Origin: Actinoplanes campanulatus | GTDB lineage: Bacteria > Actinomycetota > Actinomycetes > Mycobacteriales > Micromonosporaceae | Length of the DNA: 64,000 nt | Assembly: GCF_014647795.1 (NCBI RefSeq) | Contig: NZ_BMPW01000006.1 | Location: forward strand, 124,001-188,000 | Direction of reading: 5' to 3' | Shown here: piece by piece, positions 8,150 to 16,439 of the stretch | Position numbering within the stretch: the stretch's first letter is position 1 | Layout: every line of letters starts with the position of its first letter | Translations under genes and position numbers: made by a program | Notes under the pieces: generated by a model | What the model saw: the letters and a program-made list of their open reading frames with translations, nothing else | Databases searched by the model: none | Told to the model about the DNA's origin: nothing

Positions 8150-8974
8150 TCAGCGGAGCAGCGACAGCACACCCTGCGAGGACTGGTTGGCCTGCGAGAG
8201 CATGGCCGTGCCAGCCTGGGTCAGGATCTGGGAACGGGTGAACGAGACCATCTCGGTGGCCATGTCGGCGTCCCGGATACGGGACTCCGACGCGGACAGG
8301 TTCTCGACGGTCGTGTTGAGGTTGTTGATGGTGTGCTCAAAGCGGTTCTGGGACGCACCGAGCGAGGCCCGCTGGTCGGTGACCGTCTTGAGGGCAGCGT
8401 CCAGCGCATCGATGGCGGCCGTCGCACCGGCGCTGGTGCTCAGGTCGAGAGCGTCGATGGCGAGAGTGGTGGCGTCCATGGCACCGATCGAGATGCTGAG
8501 GACATCCTCCGCACCCGTGTTCGCGCCGACCTGGAAGTCCTTGGCGGTGAAGGAACCGTCAAGCAGCTTCGACTTACCGAACGACGTGGTGTCGCTGACC
8601 CGGGTGATCTCGAGGGCGAGCTCGTCGACCTCCTTCTGCGACGCCGCCTTGGCGTCGGTGTCCAGGGCGGCGCTGTTCGCCTGCACGGCCAGGTCACGCA
8701 TGCGCTGCACCATGCTGGTGACCTCGCTCAGGGCGCCCTCAGCGGTCTGCACGACGCTGATCGCGTCCTGGGCGTTGCGGGTGGCGACCTTGAGGCCACC
8801 GACCTGGGAGCGCAGACCCTCGGAGATCGAGAGGCCGGCCGCGTCGTCCGCCGCGCGGTTGATGCGGAAACCGCTGGACAGCTTCTCCAGCTGCTTCGAC
8901 ATCTGGTTGTCGCTGACGGAGAGGTTGCGGTAGGCGTTCTGCGCGGCGATGTTCTGGTTGATACGAAGACCCAT
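8150..8974 (-). CDS. fliC: Flagellin FliC
   Basis: FliC is the filament subunit. At 274 residues it is a short flagellin: conserved N-terminal D0/D1 (LRINQNIAAQNAYRNLSVSD, then EKLSSGFRINRAADDAAGLS) and C-terminal D1/D0 (NRFEHTINNLNTTVENLSAS through SQANQSSQGVLSLLR), with only a small central region and no large D2/D3 domains. The start ATG at 8974 has a very strong ribosome-binding site, AAGGAGGAA. It is the first gene of the leftward unit and has its own FliA-type promoter. Its leader contains GGA motifs that could bind CsrA. Confidence 0.98.
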   Translation of the reverse strand: MGLRINQNIAAQNAYRNLSVSDNQMSKQLEKLSSGFRINRAADDAAGLSISEGLRSQVGGLKVATRNAQDAISVVQTAEGALSEVTSMVQRMRDLAVQANSAALDTDAKAASQKEVDELALEITRVSDTTSFGKSKLLDGSFTAKDFQVGANTGAEDVLSISIGAMDATTLAIDALDLSTSAGATAAIDALDAALKTVTDQRASLGASQNRFEHTINNLNTTVENLSASESRIRDADMATEMVSFTRSQILTQAGTAMLSQANQSSQGVLSLLR

Positions 8975-9036
8975 GAGAAATTCCTCCTTGAGTGGGGTCC
9001 TGACCGGCCCGTCCGTGAGCCGTGGTGTTGTGCCCT
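8975..9036 (-). promoter_or_regulatory. fliC leader with GGA motifs (candidate CsrA sites)
   Basis: Between the predicted start of transcription near 9034 and the fliC ATG, the minus strand contains ACGGACG, CAGGACC and, over the Shine-Dalgarno sequence, CAAGGAGGAA. CsrA family proteins bind ANGGA motifs, and in Bacillus CsrA represses flagellin by covering the Shine-Dalgarno while FliW relieves it. Since fliW and csrA are in this locus, these are reasonable candidate sites. I see only the motifs; binding is inferred. Confidence 0.5.
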
Positions 9037-9040
9037 ACCC

Positions 9041-9067
9041 ATCGGCGGACCGGCGGGAGGCCATGAG
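9041..9067 (-). promoter_or_regulatory. FliA-type promoter of fliC
   Basis: On the minus strand CTCA (9067-9064), a 17-base spacer and GCCGAT (9046-9041) fit the CTCA-N15-17-GCCGA pattern seen before flgB and flgN. The fliC start codon is about 67 bases downstream, leaving a leader of about 60 bases. Other GATAA-like motifs nearby (around 9067-9100) lack a partner element at the right distance. Confidence 0.65.
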
Positions 9068-9132
9068 GATTATCGGAAAATTCTTCGGGCCTATCGGGCG
9101 AAACGGAGAAGTGCCGGTCGGCGGCGAAACTG

Positions 9133-9160
9133 CTCAGTGTTAAGGCCGATGTGCCGATCT
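9133..9160 (+). promoter_or_regulatory. FliA-type promoter of flgN-flgK-flgL unit
   Basis: CTCA (9133-9136), a 16-base spacer and GCCGATCT (9153-9160) match the pattern found before fliC and flgB. The GTG start of the flgN-like gene is about 58 bases downstream. It is divergent from the fliC promoter, with about 65 bases between the two CTCA elements. Confidence 0.62.
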
Positions 9161-9218
9161 GCCCGGATGAACGGTCCGCCCGGCGGGTGGCCCGACCATC
9201 GACACGACGGAGGACCAC

Positions 9219-9704
9219 GTGAGCCTGACCGATCTGGCCAGTGTCCTGTGGCGCTCACGTGAGCTGCTGGAGATGCTGCTCTTCAAACTGGAGGAGGAGC
9301 AGCTGCTGCTCGCCGCCAACCGTTCGCGCTGGCTCAGCCACGCCACCCGCGAGGTGGAGCTGGTGCTCGATCAGATCCGGCAGACCGAGGTCATCCGGGC
9401 GACGTACGCGCAGGCGGTGGCCGCCGAACTGGGTCTGGACCCGGAGGCCTCGCTCGGCGAGCTGGCGGATGCCGCCCCGGACCCCTGGTCCGACCTCTTG
9501 CACCAGCACCGCAAGGCGTTCCTGCTGCTGACCTCGGAGATCCGGACGCTGGCAGACGTCAACCGGGACCTGCTCACGGCCGGGCAGCGCGCGGCCCGCG
9601 AAACCATGCTCGCGTTCGCCGAGACAGTGGAAACGTATGGACCACAGGGACAGACAGTCACCGGCGGCGTGCGCCGCCCCACCCTGGTAGATGAGGCGAT
9701 CTGA
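9219..9704 (+). CDS. flgN: FlgN-like chaperone for hook-associated proteins
   Basis: A 161-residue helical protein starting at GTG 9219, with ACGGAGGA upstream. It begins SLTDLASVLWRSRELLEMLL followed by FKLEEEQLLLAANRSRWLSH, which fits the FlgN family pattern of an N-terminal leucine-rich helix with a KLEEEQ-like segment. FlgN chaperones FlgK and FlgL to the export apparatus, and the gene overlaps flgK by one base (TGATG), the expected neighbour. The sequence family is weakly conserved, so context carries part of the call. Confidence 0.85.
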   Translation: MSLTDLASVLWRSRELLEMLLFKLEEEQLLLAANRSRWLSHATREVELVLDQIRQTEVIRATYAQAVAAELGLDPEASLGELADAAPDPWSDLLHQHRKAFLLLTSEIRTLADVNRDLLTAGQRAARETMLAFAETVETYGPQGQTVTGGVRRPTLVDEAI

Positions 9705-11140
9705 TGGGCAGCACTTTCGGCGGCATCAACACCGCGCTCACGTCGCTCTACGCGCAGCGTCGCGGCTTGGACGTGACCGGCCAGAACATCGCGAACGCCA
9801 ATACCGAGGGTTACAGCCGGCAGCGGGTGTCGATGCGCTCGCTGAACTCCAACACGGTGCCCGGCATGTACTCCATGTCGACGGAGGCCGGCGCGGGTGT
9901 CGCGGTCTCGTCGGTCGATCGGTTGCGCAGCGCGGGGCTGGACCAGCGCAGCTACATCGAACACGGGACCTCGGCGTATCACACCGAGCGGGCCGGATCG
10001 TACGGGCTCATCGAGGAGGTCTTCGCCGAGCCGAGCGACACCGCGCTCCAGGCTCGCCTGCAGGACCTGTGGGACGGCTGGAACGCCGTCGCGATGAATC
10101 CCACCCAGAGCGCGCCCAAGGCGGCGCTGCTCGAACAGGCCGCGACCGCGGCGGCGTCGCTCAACGACGCGGCCGCCTCGCTGAACAACCAGTACACGAC
10201 CAACCGGACCGGCCTGGACATCCGTACCGCTGAGGTGAACAAGACCGCCGCGGAGATCGCGAAGCTGAACAAGGAGATCGTGGTGGCCACCGCGGCCGGC
10301 CTCCAGCCGAACGAACTGGCCGACCAGCGCGGGCAGCTGATGCTGAAACTGTCCGACATGATCGGTGCGACGGCGCAGAGCCTGCCGAACGGCTCGATGA
10401 ACGTCTACGTCGGTAACGCCGCTCTGGTCAGCGAGTTCACCTCCCAGACGATCGAGGTCGCGCCCGGTAGCGCGACGCGGCTCGAGGATCTCGCCGCCAC
10501 CGGGGTCAACCTGCGATGGGCGGACACCGGACTTCCGGTGAACGCCGGCGGGACCATGGGCGCCCAGATGGAGTTGCTCGGCAAGGGCGGCACGCTGGAC
10601 GAGATCGCCGGGCGGCTGGACAAGGTGGCCGCCGCCCTGGCGAAGACAGTCAACGACCTGCACAGCACCGGGTACAGCGTCGACGGCACGACCGGGCAGA
10701 ACCTCTTCATCGCGGGCGGCGGTCTCCCGGTCGGCACCCCGATCACCGCGGCCAACATCGCGGTCGGCATCACCGACACGAGGAAGCTGGCGGTCTCCGG
10801 AGGGGATCCCACCGGGACACCGCCGGTGCTCGACGGGTCGATCGCGGACAGCCTCTCCGATCTGGGCGCCTCGACGAGCGGAGCCGACGCCGAGTATCAG
10901 TCGCTGATCGGCGACCTCGGTGTGGTCGCCCAGTCCTCGATGCGGCGGCGCGACATCCAGGTCTCGGTGACCGAACAGGTGGACGCGGCACGCGACGCGG
11001 AGTCCGGGGTCAACCTCGACGAGGAGATGACCAACCTGCTGACCTACCAGCGGGGATACGAGGCGGCCTCACGCGTCCTCACCACGATCGACTCGATGCT
11101 TGACCAATTGATCAACCGTACCGGCCTCGTCGGTAGGTAA
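9704..11140 (+). CDS. flgK: Flagellar hook-associated protein 1 FlgK
   Basis: FlgK is the first junction protein between hook and filament. It has 478 residues. The N-terminus has the axial-protein motif (TFGGINTALTSLYAQRRGLD, then VTGQNIANANTEGYSRQRV) and the C-terminus ends with the FlgK pattern SGVNLDEEMTNLLTYQRGYE, then AASRVLTTIDSMLDQLINRT. The middle domain is short. The ATG overlaps the stop of the flgN-like gene. Confidence 0.96.
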   Translation: MGSTFGGINTALTSLYAQRRGLDVTGQNIANANTEGYSRQRVSMRSLNSNTVPGMYSMSTEAGAGVAVSSVDRLRSAGLDQRSYIEHGTSAYHTERAGSYGLIEEVFAEPSDTALQARLQDLWDGWNAVAMNPTQSAPKAALLEQAATAAASLNDAAASLNNQYTTNRTGLDIRTAEVNKTAAEIAKLNKEIVVATAAGLQPNELADQRGQLMLKLSDMIGATAQSLPNGSMNVYVGNAALVSEFTSQTIEVAPGSATRLEDLAATGVNLRWADTGLPVNAGGTMGAQMELLGKGGTLDEIAGRLDKVAAALAKTVNDLHSTGYSVDGTTGQNLFIAGGGLPVGTPITAANIAVGITDTRKLAVSGGDPTGTPPVLDGSIADSLSDLGASTSGADAEYQSLIGDLGVVAQSSMRRRDIQVSVTEQVDAARDAESGVNLDEEMTNLLTYQRGYEAASRVLTTIDSMLDQLINRTGLVGR

Positions 11141-11153
11141 GGGGAGCCATTTC

Positions 11154-12056
11154 ATGAGCATGAGCCCGCGCGTCACCGAGAACAGTGTCCGTACCCGGGT
11201 GATGGGGAACCTCCAGCGCAGCCTCGGCCGGACCCACACGACCATGGAGCAGATCTCCAGCGGCAAGCAGCTGCACCGGCCCTCCGACTCCCCGACCGGG
11301 ACGGTCACCGCCCTCCAGTTGCGCGGGGAGGTACGTGCGAACCAGAAGTACTCCCTCAACGCGGACGACGCCTTCGGCCGGCTCGGCATGCTGCAGGACA
11401 ACCTGCAGTCGATGACCGGCCTGATGTCCAGGGTCCGCGAGCTCGCTCTCGAAGGGGCCAGCACGGGTGCCACCTCACCCGAGGCGAACGCGGCCCGGGC
11501 TGCCGAGATCGACCAGATCAAGGGCACGCTGCTCCAACAGGCGAACAGCAAGTATCTGGACCGGCCGGTCTTCGGCGGCGCCACCGTGGGCGCCGAGGCC
11601 TATGACATGTCCGGCACCTACGTCGGCGAGTCGACGGTTCAGACGCTCCGGGCGGTCGGCCCGAACGCCAAGGTCCGGGTGGATCTGGGGGGTCCGGAGG
11701 TCTTCGGGGCCGAGGGCTCTCCGACCCAGCTCTTCCGGGTCCTGGACGACCTCTCGACGGCGATCCGAGCGAGTGACCACACCGCCATCAACGCCGGTAT
11801 GAAGAATCTCGATCAAGCGTCTGACCTCGTGAAATCCACCCTTTCGGAGGTAGGCGCTCGATACAATCGGGTTACCCAGATGAAGCAGTCCGCCGAGGAT
11901 CGCTTGATGTCCGTGTCGTCGCAGCTGTCCGGTATCGAGGACATCGACCTGCCGAAGGCGATCATGGATTTGCAGCTTCAGCAGAACTCCTATCAGGCCG
12001 CCCTGGCCGCCACGGCCAAGGTGGTCCAGCCCTCGCTCATCGATTTCCTGAGGTGA
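11154..12056 (+). CDS. flgL: Flagellar hook-associated protein 3 FlgL
   Basis: FlgL is the second hook-filament junction protein and is related to flagellin. It has 300 residues. The N-terminus RVTENSVRTRVMGNLQRSLG continues with MEQISSGKQLHRPSDSPTGT, the flagellin-like D0/D1 pattern; the C-terminus ends DLPKAIMDLQLQQNSYQAAL and VVQPSLIDFLR. It starts 14 bases after flgK with GGGGAG as ribosome-binding site. Confidence 0.96.
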   Translation: MSMSPRVTENSVRTRVMGNLQRSLGRTHTTMEQISSGKQLHRPSDSPTGTVTALQLRGEVRANQKYSLNADDAFGRLGMLQDNLQSMTGLMSRVRELALEGASTGATSPEANAARAAEIDQIKGTLLQQANSKYLDRPVFGGATVGAEAYDMSGTYVGESTVQTLRAVGPNAKVRVDLGGPEVFGAEGSPTQLFRVLDDLSTAIRASDHTAINAGMKNLDQASDLVKSTLSEVGARYNRVTQMKQSAEDRLMSVSSQLSGIEDIDLPKAIMDLQLQQNSYQAALAATAKVVQPSLIDFLR

Positions 12057-12058
12057 CC

Positions 12059-12496
12059 ATGACTACCCGTACCACATCCCGTCCGATTGAGGCCACGATG
12101 ACCGACCCGTCGCTGGGGCTGCCGACCATCATGATGGCGGCGTCCATGCCCGGCTTCCCGGCACACCGGGAATTCGTTCTGGTGCGCATCAACGACGACG
12201 GCCTGCTCTATGCGCTGACGTCCATCGAGGATCCCGAGCTCCGGTTTCTCGTGGCCCCGCCCGAGCCGTTCTTCCCGGACTACGCCCCGGAGATCGACAA
12301 CTCGGTGTTCTCCGCGCTGAACTGCAAGGACCCGGATCGGCTGCTGCTGCTCACCGTCATCACCGCGGGGGAGAACGAGACCACGGCGAACCTGCTCGCC
12401 CCCATCGTGTTGGACCGCGACAGCATGCGAGCGATGCAGGTCGTCCTGACCGGCTCGAACTACCCGGTTCGGGCGATCATGAACAAGAAATACTAG
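12059..12496 (+). CDS. fliW: Flagellar assembly factor FliW
   Basis: FliW binds flagellin and also CsrA, relieving CsrA repression of flagellin translation when flagellin is being exported. About 145 residues. The start ATG at 12059 is placed five bases after GAGG at the flgL end; GTG 12053 is an alternative. Diagnostic segments are GLPTIMMAASMPGFPAHREF, FLVAPPEPFFPDYAPEID, LLLTVITAGENETTANLLAP and the end SNYPVRAIMNKKY. A hairpin separates it from csrA, the usual partner gene. Confidence 0.94.
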   Translation: MTTRTTSRPIEATMTDPSLGLPTIMMAASMPGFPAHREFVLVRINDDGLLYALTSIEDPELRFLVAPPEPFFPDYAPEIDNSVFSALNCKDPDRLLLLTVITAGENETTANLLAPIVLDRDSMRAMQVVLTGSNYPVRAIMNKKY

Positions 12497-12509
12497 ACCT
12501 CGAAGTATG

Positions 12510-12542
12510 GGCGCGGTCGCGTTTCGTCGCGGCCGCGCCTTT
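12510..12542 (+). terminator. Terminator-like hairpin between fliW and csrA
   Basis: A 12-bp stem with one G-U pair, GGCGCGGTCGCG (12510-12521) and CGCGGCCGCGCC (12528-12539), loop TTTCGT, then TTT. It follows the fliW stop by 13 bases. csrA begins 38 bases further on, so csrA is either read through or has its own promoter. Confidence 0.78.
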
Positions 12543-12579
12543 GCCATGCTGTCCGTTCCATGGATGGAGGAGGGCACCG

Positions 12580-12822
12580 ATGCTTGTGCTGACCCGGCGG
12601 GCCGGGGAGAGCGTCATGATCGGCGACGACGTCGTCGTCACGGTTCTCGAAGCCCGCGGTGACGTCATCCGGCTGGGCATCCAGGCACCCCGCGACGTGC
12701 AGGTGCACCGCGAGGAGGTCTACCGCGAACTACAGGAAGCCAACCAGGCGGCCGCCTCGCCCACCGACGGCGCCGTCAAGGCGCTCGCCAAGATATTCGA
12801 GAAGCCGGAATCGGCCGGATGA
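12580..12822 (+). CDS. csrA: Translational regulator CsrA
   Basis: CsrA is an RNA-binding homodimer that controls translation of flagellin and other targets. The start ATG at 12580 is preceded by GGATGGAGGAGGG; this gives 80 residues. The sequence is typical: MLVLTRRAGESVMIGDDVVV, then VRGD-like VLEARGDVIRLGIQAPRDVQ and VHREEVYRELQEAN. The tail after residue 60 is Ala-rich and longer than in enteric CsrA. Repeated GGA triplets in its own ribosome-binding site could allow autoregulation. Confidence 0.96.
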   Translation: MLVLTRRAGESVMIGDDVVVTVLEARGDVIRLGIQAPRDVQVHREEVYRELQEANQAAASPTDGAVKALAKIFEKPESAG

Positions 12823-12834
12823 GGAACACCCGGG

Positions 12835-12865
12835 AACGCCCGCCGCGATCACGCGGCGGGCGTTT
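12835..12865 (+). terminator. Terminator after csrA
   Basis: Perfect 13-bp stem AACGCCCGCCGCG (12835-12847) and CGCGGCGGGCGTT (12852-12864) around loop ATCA, ending in TTT. It closes the rightward flagellar unit. Confidence 0.88.
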
Positions 12866-12981
12866 CTCATCCCACCGGCTCGGCCGCTCCTGACCTGCAC
12901 CGGTCCGCTGACCCCGGGGACAACGCCGGACCCGCACTCTCATCTGGTCGGGAGAATCCCGTTCGTCGAGCCGGGAGGCGA

Positions 12982-13734
12982 GTGGTGGGCACAGAGCGCG
13001 AGTCAGTCATCGAAGGCGGTGTGGTCGGTACGGCCCGCGCGCTGAATCTGGCGGTGGACGCGCACGTGCACACCGGATTCGCGGCCGGCCGGGACGCGGT
13101 GGGTGTGGTGGTTTCGGCCGCCGACCAGGCCGGCCTGACCGCGATCACCTTCGCCGATCAGGCCGGGCCGGACACCACCTGGCTCCCGGCGTACGCGGCC
13201 GCGGTCCGGCGGGCCCGGCACCGTACCGAGATGACGCTGCGGGTCGCGGTCGAGGTCGAGGTGGTCAGCGCGGACGGGTGGCTGGCCCTGCCGGCCGACC
13301 TCGCCCCGCTGGACGCCCTGTCGGTGGCGGTCTCCGCCCTCCCGATCGGCGACGACGTGCTCGGTCCGCGTGAGGTCCGCGCCCGGCTGGACGGCGGCCT
13401 GATGGTTCCCGGTCAGGTGGCGGAGCTGCTGGTGGCGGCGGCGGTGAAGGGCATGGAGCGGGCCTCCCGGTACGTGCCCACCCAGCTGGCCCGCCCGCTC
13501 GCCCTGCTCGGGCAGGTCGGCCTGGACGACTCCGTGGTCACGTCGGCGCTGGTCGCCGAGCTGGCGACGGCCTGCCGGGCCGCCGGCGCCGTGGTGGAGG
13601 TCAGCGAGGCCTGGCGCAGCCCGTCCCCGCGGGTGGTGCAGATGCTGCTGGACGCCGCCGTGATGGTGGTGCCGGCCAGCGACGCCCGGTACGCCGCCGA
13701 GGTGGGGCACTGGCAATACCTGCGCCGCGTGTGA
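12982..13734 (+). CDS. PHP-domain protein
   Basis: About 250 residues starting at GTG 12982, with GGGAGG upstream. It has the first PHP metal-binding motif near the N-terminus (LAVDAHVHTGFAAGRDAVG, HxH) and the typical following segment VVSAADQAGLTAITFADQAG. PHP domains are metal-dependent phosphoesterases found in histidinol phosphatase, polymerase subunits and stand-alone proteins. The later part is less conserved, but VEVEVVSADGW and VVEVSEAWRSPSP carry acidic residues at expected strand ends. It sits between the csrA terminator and an SRPBCC gene; I cannot name a substrate. A link to motility is only positional. Confidence 0.78.
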   Translation: MVGTERESVIEGGVVGTARALNLAVDAHVHTGFAAGRDAVGVVVSAADQAGLTAITFADQAGPDTTWLPAYAAAVRRARHRTEMTLRVAVEVEVVSADGWLALPADLAPLDALSVAVSALPIGDDVLGPREVRARLDGGLMVPGQVAELLVAAAVKGMERASRYVPTQLARPLALLGQVGLDDSVVTSALVAELATACRAAGAVVEVSEAWRSPSPRVVQMLLDAAVMVVPASDARYAAEVGHWQYLRRV

Positions 13735-13822
13735 GCGCGACGAGGAACCGCCAAATCGAACACGTTTCGCAGTAGCCTCCGTACTCTCTGTGATGCCAGC
13801 ACTTCAGCATGGGAGAGTTGCG

Positions 13823-14524
13823 ATGAGCATGGTTCAGCAGGCTATCGAGGTGAGCGCACCGCTTCACACGGTGTACGAGCAGCTCGCGGCGTTCGAGAAC
13901 TACCCCCGTTTCATGACCGGCGTGCGACAGGTGACCGCGGTCGGGTCCGACCAGACCCACTGGATCATGGATGTCGACGGGAAGCGCCGCGAGTTCGACG
14001 CCCAGATCATCGAGCGGTCGCCGGACGAGCGGGTCTCCTGGTCCACCATGGAGGGCCCGCTGCTCGCCGAGACCATCACGCTGCGCCCGATGGGGGAGAC
14101 CAAGACGCAGATCGTCGCCCAGTTGGAGGCTGACGTCGCGTTCCTCATGCCCAGTGACCGGCACGGGCAGGAGTCGCTGAACCGGCGGCTCAAGGACGAC
14201 CTCACCACCTTCAAGGGCCTGGTGGAGAGCGGTGTGCTCGGCGGTCGCCCGATTCCGCAGAGCGGCGCCAGCTCCAAGCGGATGGCCGCCCACTCGCACA
14301 CCCTGCTGCCCGGCGTCGCCGCCGATCCGGCCTCACCGGCCTCGGTCGCCGCCCGCATCCGCAACCGCAACGCCGCCGCGAAAGCGGCCCTGGCCGACGC
14401 CGCCACCAACACCGCCGGCGCCGAGAACTCGGGCGGCGTCGCCGGATCCGCCCGGATGGGCGGCCGCACCGGTCAGAGCGACATGTGGGGCACCGGCATG
14501 ATCAATGAAGAGGAACGCGGTTAG
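13823..14524 (+). CDS. SRPBCC-family (polyketide cyclase-like) protein
   Basis: Starts at ATG 13823 after GGGAGAG, giving 233 residues. Residues 1-145 form a START-like fold of the COQ10/polyketide cyclase type: VQQAIEVSAPLHTVYEQLAA, then FENYPRFMTGVRQVTAVGSD and WIMDVDGKRREFDAQIIER. The helical segment RRLKDDLTTFKGLVESG closes the domain. The remaining 80 or so residues are Ala-rich, low-complexity and probably disordered. Such proteins bind hydrophobic ligands; no specific substrate can be named. It ends at a strong bidirectional terminator. Confidence 0.8.
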   Translation: MSMVQQAIEVSAPLHTVYEQLAAFENYPRFMTGVRQVTAVGSDQTHWIMDVDGKRREFDAQIIERSPDERVSWSTMEGPLLAETITLRPMGETKTQIVAQLEADVAFLMPSDRHGQESLNRRLKDDLTTFKGLVESGVLGGRPIPQSGASSKRMAAHSHTLLPGVAADPASPASVAARIRNRNAAAKAALADAATNTAGAENSGGVAGSARMGGRTGQSDMWGTGMINEEERG

Positions 14525-14541
14525 GGATTCCCGGCCTGAGC

Positions 14542-14573
14542 GGCCCGGAGACGCCGAGCGTCTCCGGGCCTTT
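14542..14573. terminator. Bidirectional terminator between convergent genes
   Basis: Perfect 13-bp stem GGCCCGGAGACGC (14542-14554) and GCGTCTCCGGGCC (14558-14570), three-base loop, followed by TTT on the plus strand. It lies between the SRPBCC gene and the convergent histidine kinase gene and can serve both. Confidence 0.88.
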
Positions 14574-14590
14574 CCCTTTCCTGGGTACGC

Positions 14591-16396
14591 CTAGAGCGCC
14601 GGCGCCGCTTCCAGGGTGACCAGCAGACGGGCGCCACGTGGCTCGGCGTGCTCGTAGCGGACCGACCCGCCGTTCGCCTCGACCAGGTGCCGGACGATGA
14701 AGAGGCCGAGCCCGGCGCCCCGGATGAACCGGCCGAACAGGTTGGGCAGCACGTCCTCCGGGATGCCGGTGCCGCTGTCCTGCACGCTCAGGAGCAGGCT
14801 CCCGCCCGGCTCCCGTCCGGCCCGGATGCGGACCGGCGGCGCCCCGTGCGTGAGTGCGTTCTTCAGCAGGTTCTCCACGATGACGATGAGGTGCCCACGG
14901 TCGGCCAGCGCGGCCAGGTCCTCGTCGATGGTGATCTCCACGTCGCCGGAGCCGGCCGTCGCCGCGCTGACCGTCTCGACCACCTCGAGCAGTGGCACCG
15001 GCACCCGGCGGGCGGTGACCGTGCCGGTGTCCAGCCGGAACAGCAGCTGTAGGTCGTTCATCATCTTGATCAGCCGCCGGGTGTTCTTGTCGATCTTGGT
15101 GGCCAGTTCCAGCCGGATGTCCTCCGGCAGATCGGCCCAGTCGGCGCAGAGCAGTTCGGCGAGGCTCGCGATGGAGCTGATCGGCTGCGCCACGTCGTGC
15201 GTCAGCATGGAGGTCAGGTCGTTCTTGAAGGCCAGGGCGGCGGCCAGTTCGGCATTGCCGCGCTCCAGGTCGGCGGCGTGCTGGGTGAGCTCCTCCTCGG
15301 CCTGCTTGCGCTCCGCGATGTCGACGTAGGTGGCGACGTAGCCGCGGGTCGCGCCGGCCGCGTCCGGGATGGCCGCCATGGTGGCGAGCACCGGCACGTC
15401 GGTGCCGTCGGCGCGGGGAAGCAGCCAGTCGCCGCCGGTGCCGGGCGGGGGCAGCGGCGGCGACTCCGGCAGGGTGTCGTCGTGCCCGGTGAGTTCCCGC
15501 CAGCGCCGGTTCACGTCGATCACCCGGTAGTTGGCGTCCATCACCATGACCGCCTCGTTCATCGACTGCAACAGCGTCTGCGCGAAGTCCTGCCGTTCGC
15601 GCAGATCGTCGACCATGTGCCGGTGACGCCGGCCGGCGCCGAGGGTGCGCACCAGGTAGGCGAGCAGGGCCAGCAGGGCGAGCGCCGCGAGGATCACGGC
15701 GATGCTCACCGCCGCGGCGACGGGGCCGATCCCGAGGCCCGCGACCATCACGGTGACCAGCACGGCGGCGATCGGCGTGGCGATCAGGACGGGGGCGTGG
15801 TCGCGTACGGCGGCGCGTGTCCCGGGGGCCGGAGGGCTGTGCTCCGGTGCGGTCTCGGGGCGGGCCAGGATGGCGCCGATGACCAGCATGAGCAGGGCGA
15901 CGGCCAGGTGGGTGACCATGACTCCGGGCGGGCCGGCCGGCTCGACCAGCCGGGGGACCAGGGCGACCAGCACGATGATCGCGGCGCCCAGCAGGAGCGG
16001 GTCGGCGACCCGGAACCCGATCCCACCGGTACGCCGGGGCACGCGCAGATCGAGGCAGGCGATCGCCAGCCCGGTGAGGGTGGTGGCGACGCCCGCGGCC
16101 GGGTGCCCGCCCAGGGAGGCGACGCCCACGCCGGTCGCGATCAGGGCGAACGACACCGCCGCGGCCACGCGGAAACGGCCCGTCCCCGGATCGGGAACGG
16201 GCGTCACCTGGAGCACAAGGGCGATTCCGGCCGGAATCAGGGCGGCCGCCGGAGTGCCGATAAGGCCCTCCGGTGGAACGCCCGCATCGAATGTGTGCAG
16301 TGCACCGAAGACGGCGACCACCACTCCGGCGCATGCGGCTGTCAGCTGGGACAGCCTGCCCACGCCGTGCGCCGCGATATGCACAAATACCCACAA
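14591..16396 (-). CDS. Membrane-bound PAS-domain histidine kinase
   Basis: About 601 residues. The first 250 or so residues hold about eight hydrophobic segments (for example LTAACAGVVVAVFGALHTF, VTHLAVALLMLVIGAILA, VAAAVSIAVILAALALLALL), so it is a multi-pass membrane sensor. A PAS domain follows (LLQSMNEAVMVMDANYRVID to YVATYVDIAERKQAEEEL). The HisKA box is MLTHDVAQPISSIASLAELL, and the HATPase region contains VIVENLLKNALTHGAPPVR, DSGTGIPEDVLPNLFGRF and GAGLGLFIVRHLVEANGG. The phospho-acceptor histidine is followed by DVAQP rather than ELRTP, as in some subfamilies. The start is uncertain (TTG 16396; GTG 16384 is possible). No response regulator is adjacent. Confidence 0.9.
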   Translation of the reverse strand: MWVFVHIAAHGVGRLSQLTAACAGVVVAVFGALHTFDAGVPPEGLIGTPAAALIPAGIALVLQVTPVPDPGTGRFRVAAAVSFALIATGVGVASLGGHPAAGVATTLTGLAIACLDLRVPRRTGGIGFRVADPLLLGAAIIVLVALVPRLVEPAGPPGVMVTHLAVALLMLVIGAILARPETAPEHSPPAPGTRAAVRDHAPVLIATPIAAVLVTVMVAGLGIGPVAAAVSIAVILAALALLALLAYLVRTLGAGRRHRHMVDDLRERQDFAQTLLQSMNEAVMVMDANYRVIDVNRRWRELTGHDDTLPESPPLPPPGTGGDWLLPRADGTDVPVLATMAAIPDAAGATRGYVATYVDIAERKQAEEELTQHAADLERGNAELAAALAFKNDLTSMLTHDVAQPISSIASLAELLCADWADLPEDIRLELATKIDKNTRRLIKMMNDLQLLFRLDTGTVTARRVPVPLLEVVETVSAATAGSGDVEITIDEDLAALADRGHLIVIVENLLKNALTHGAPPVRIRAGREPGGSLLLSVQDSGTGIPEDVLPNLFGRFIRGAGLGLFIVRHLVEANGGSVRYEHAEPRGARLLVTLEAAPAL

Positions 16397-16439
16397 TACG
16401 TGAGGGAAAGAGCATAACGCGGGCTACCCCCGGGAGCGG

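Noticed and set aside
9068-9100. Extra WhiG/FliA -10 sequences (CCGATAA, CCCGATA) upstream of fliC
   Set aside because: No CTCA or TAAA element lies at the required distance, so they were not called as promoters.
14502-16415. Very long open frames overlapping the histidine kinase in other frames
   Set aside because: They are a product of high GC content; the sequences are Arg/Gly/Pro-rich with no domain, while the kinase frame carries complete HisKA and HATPase motifs.
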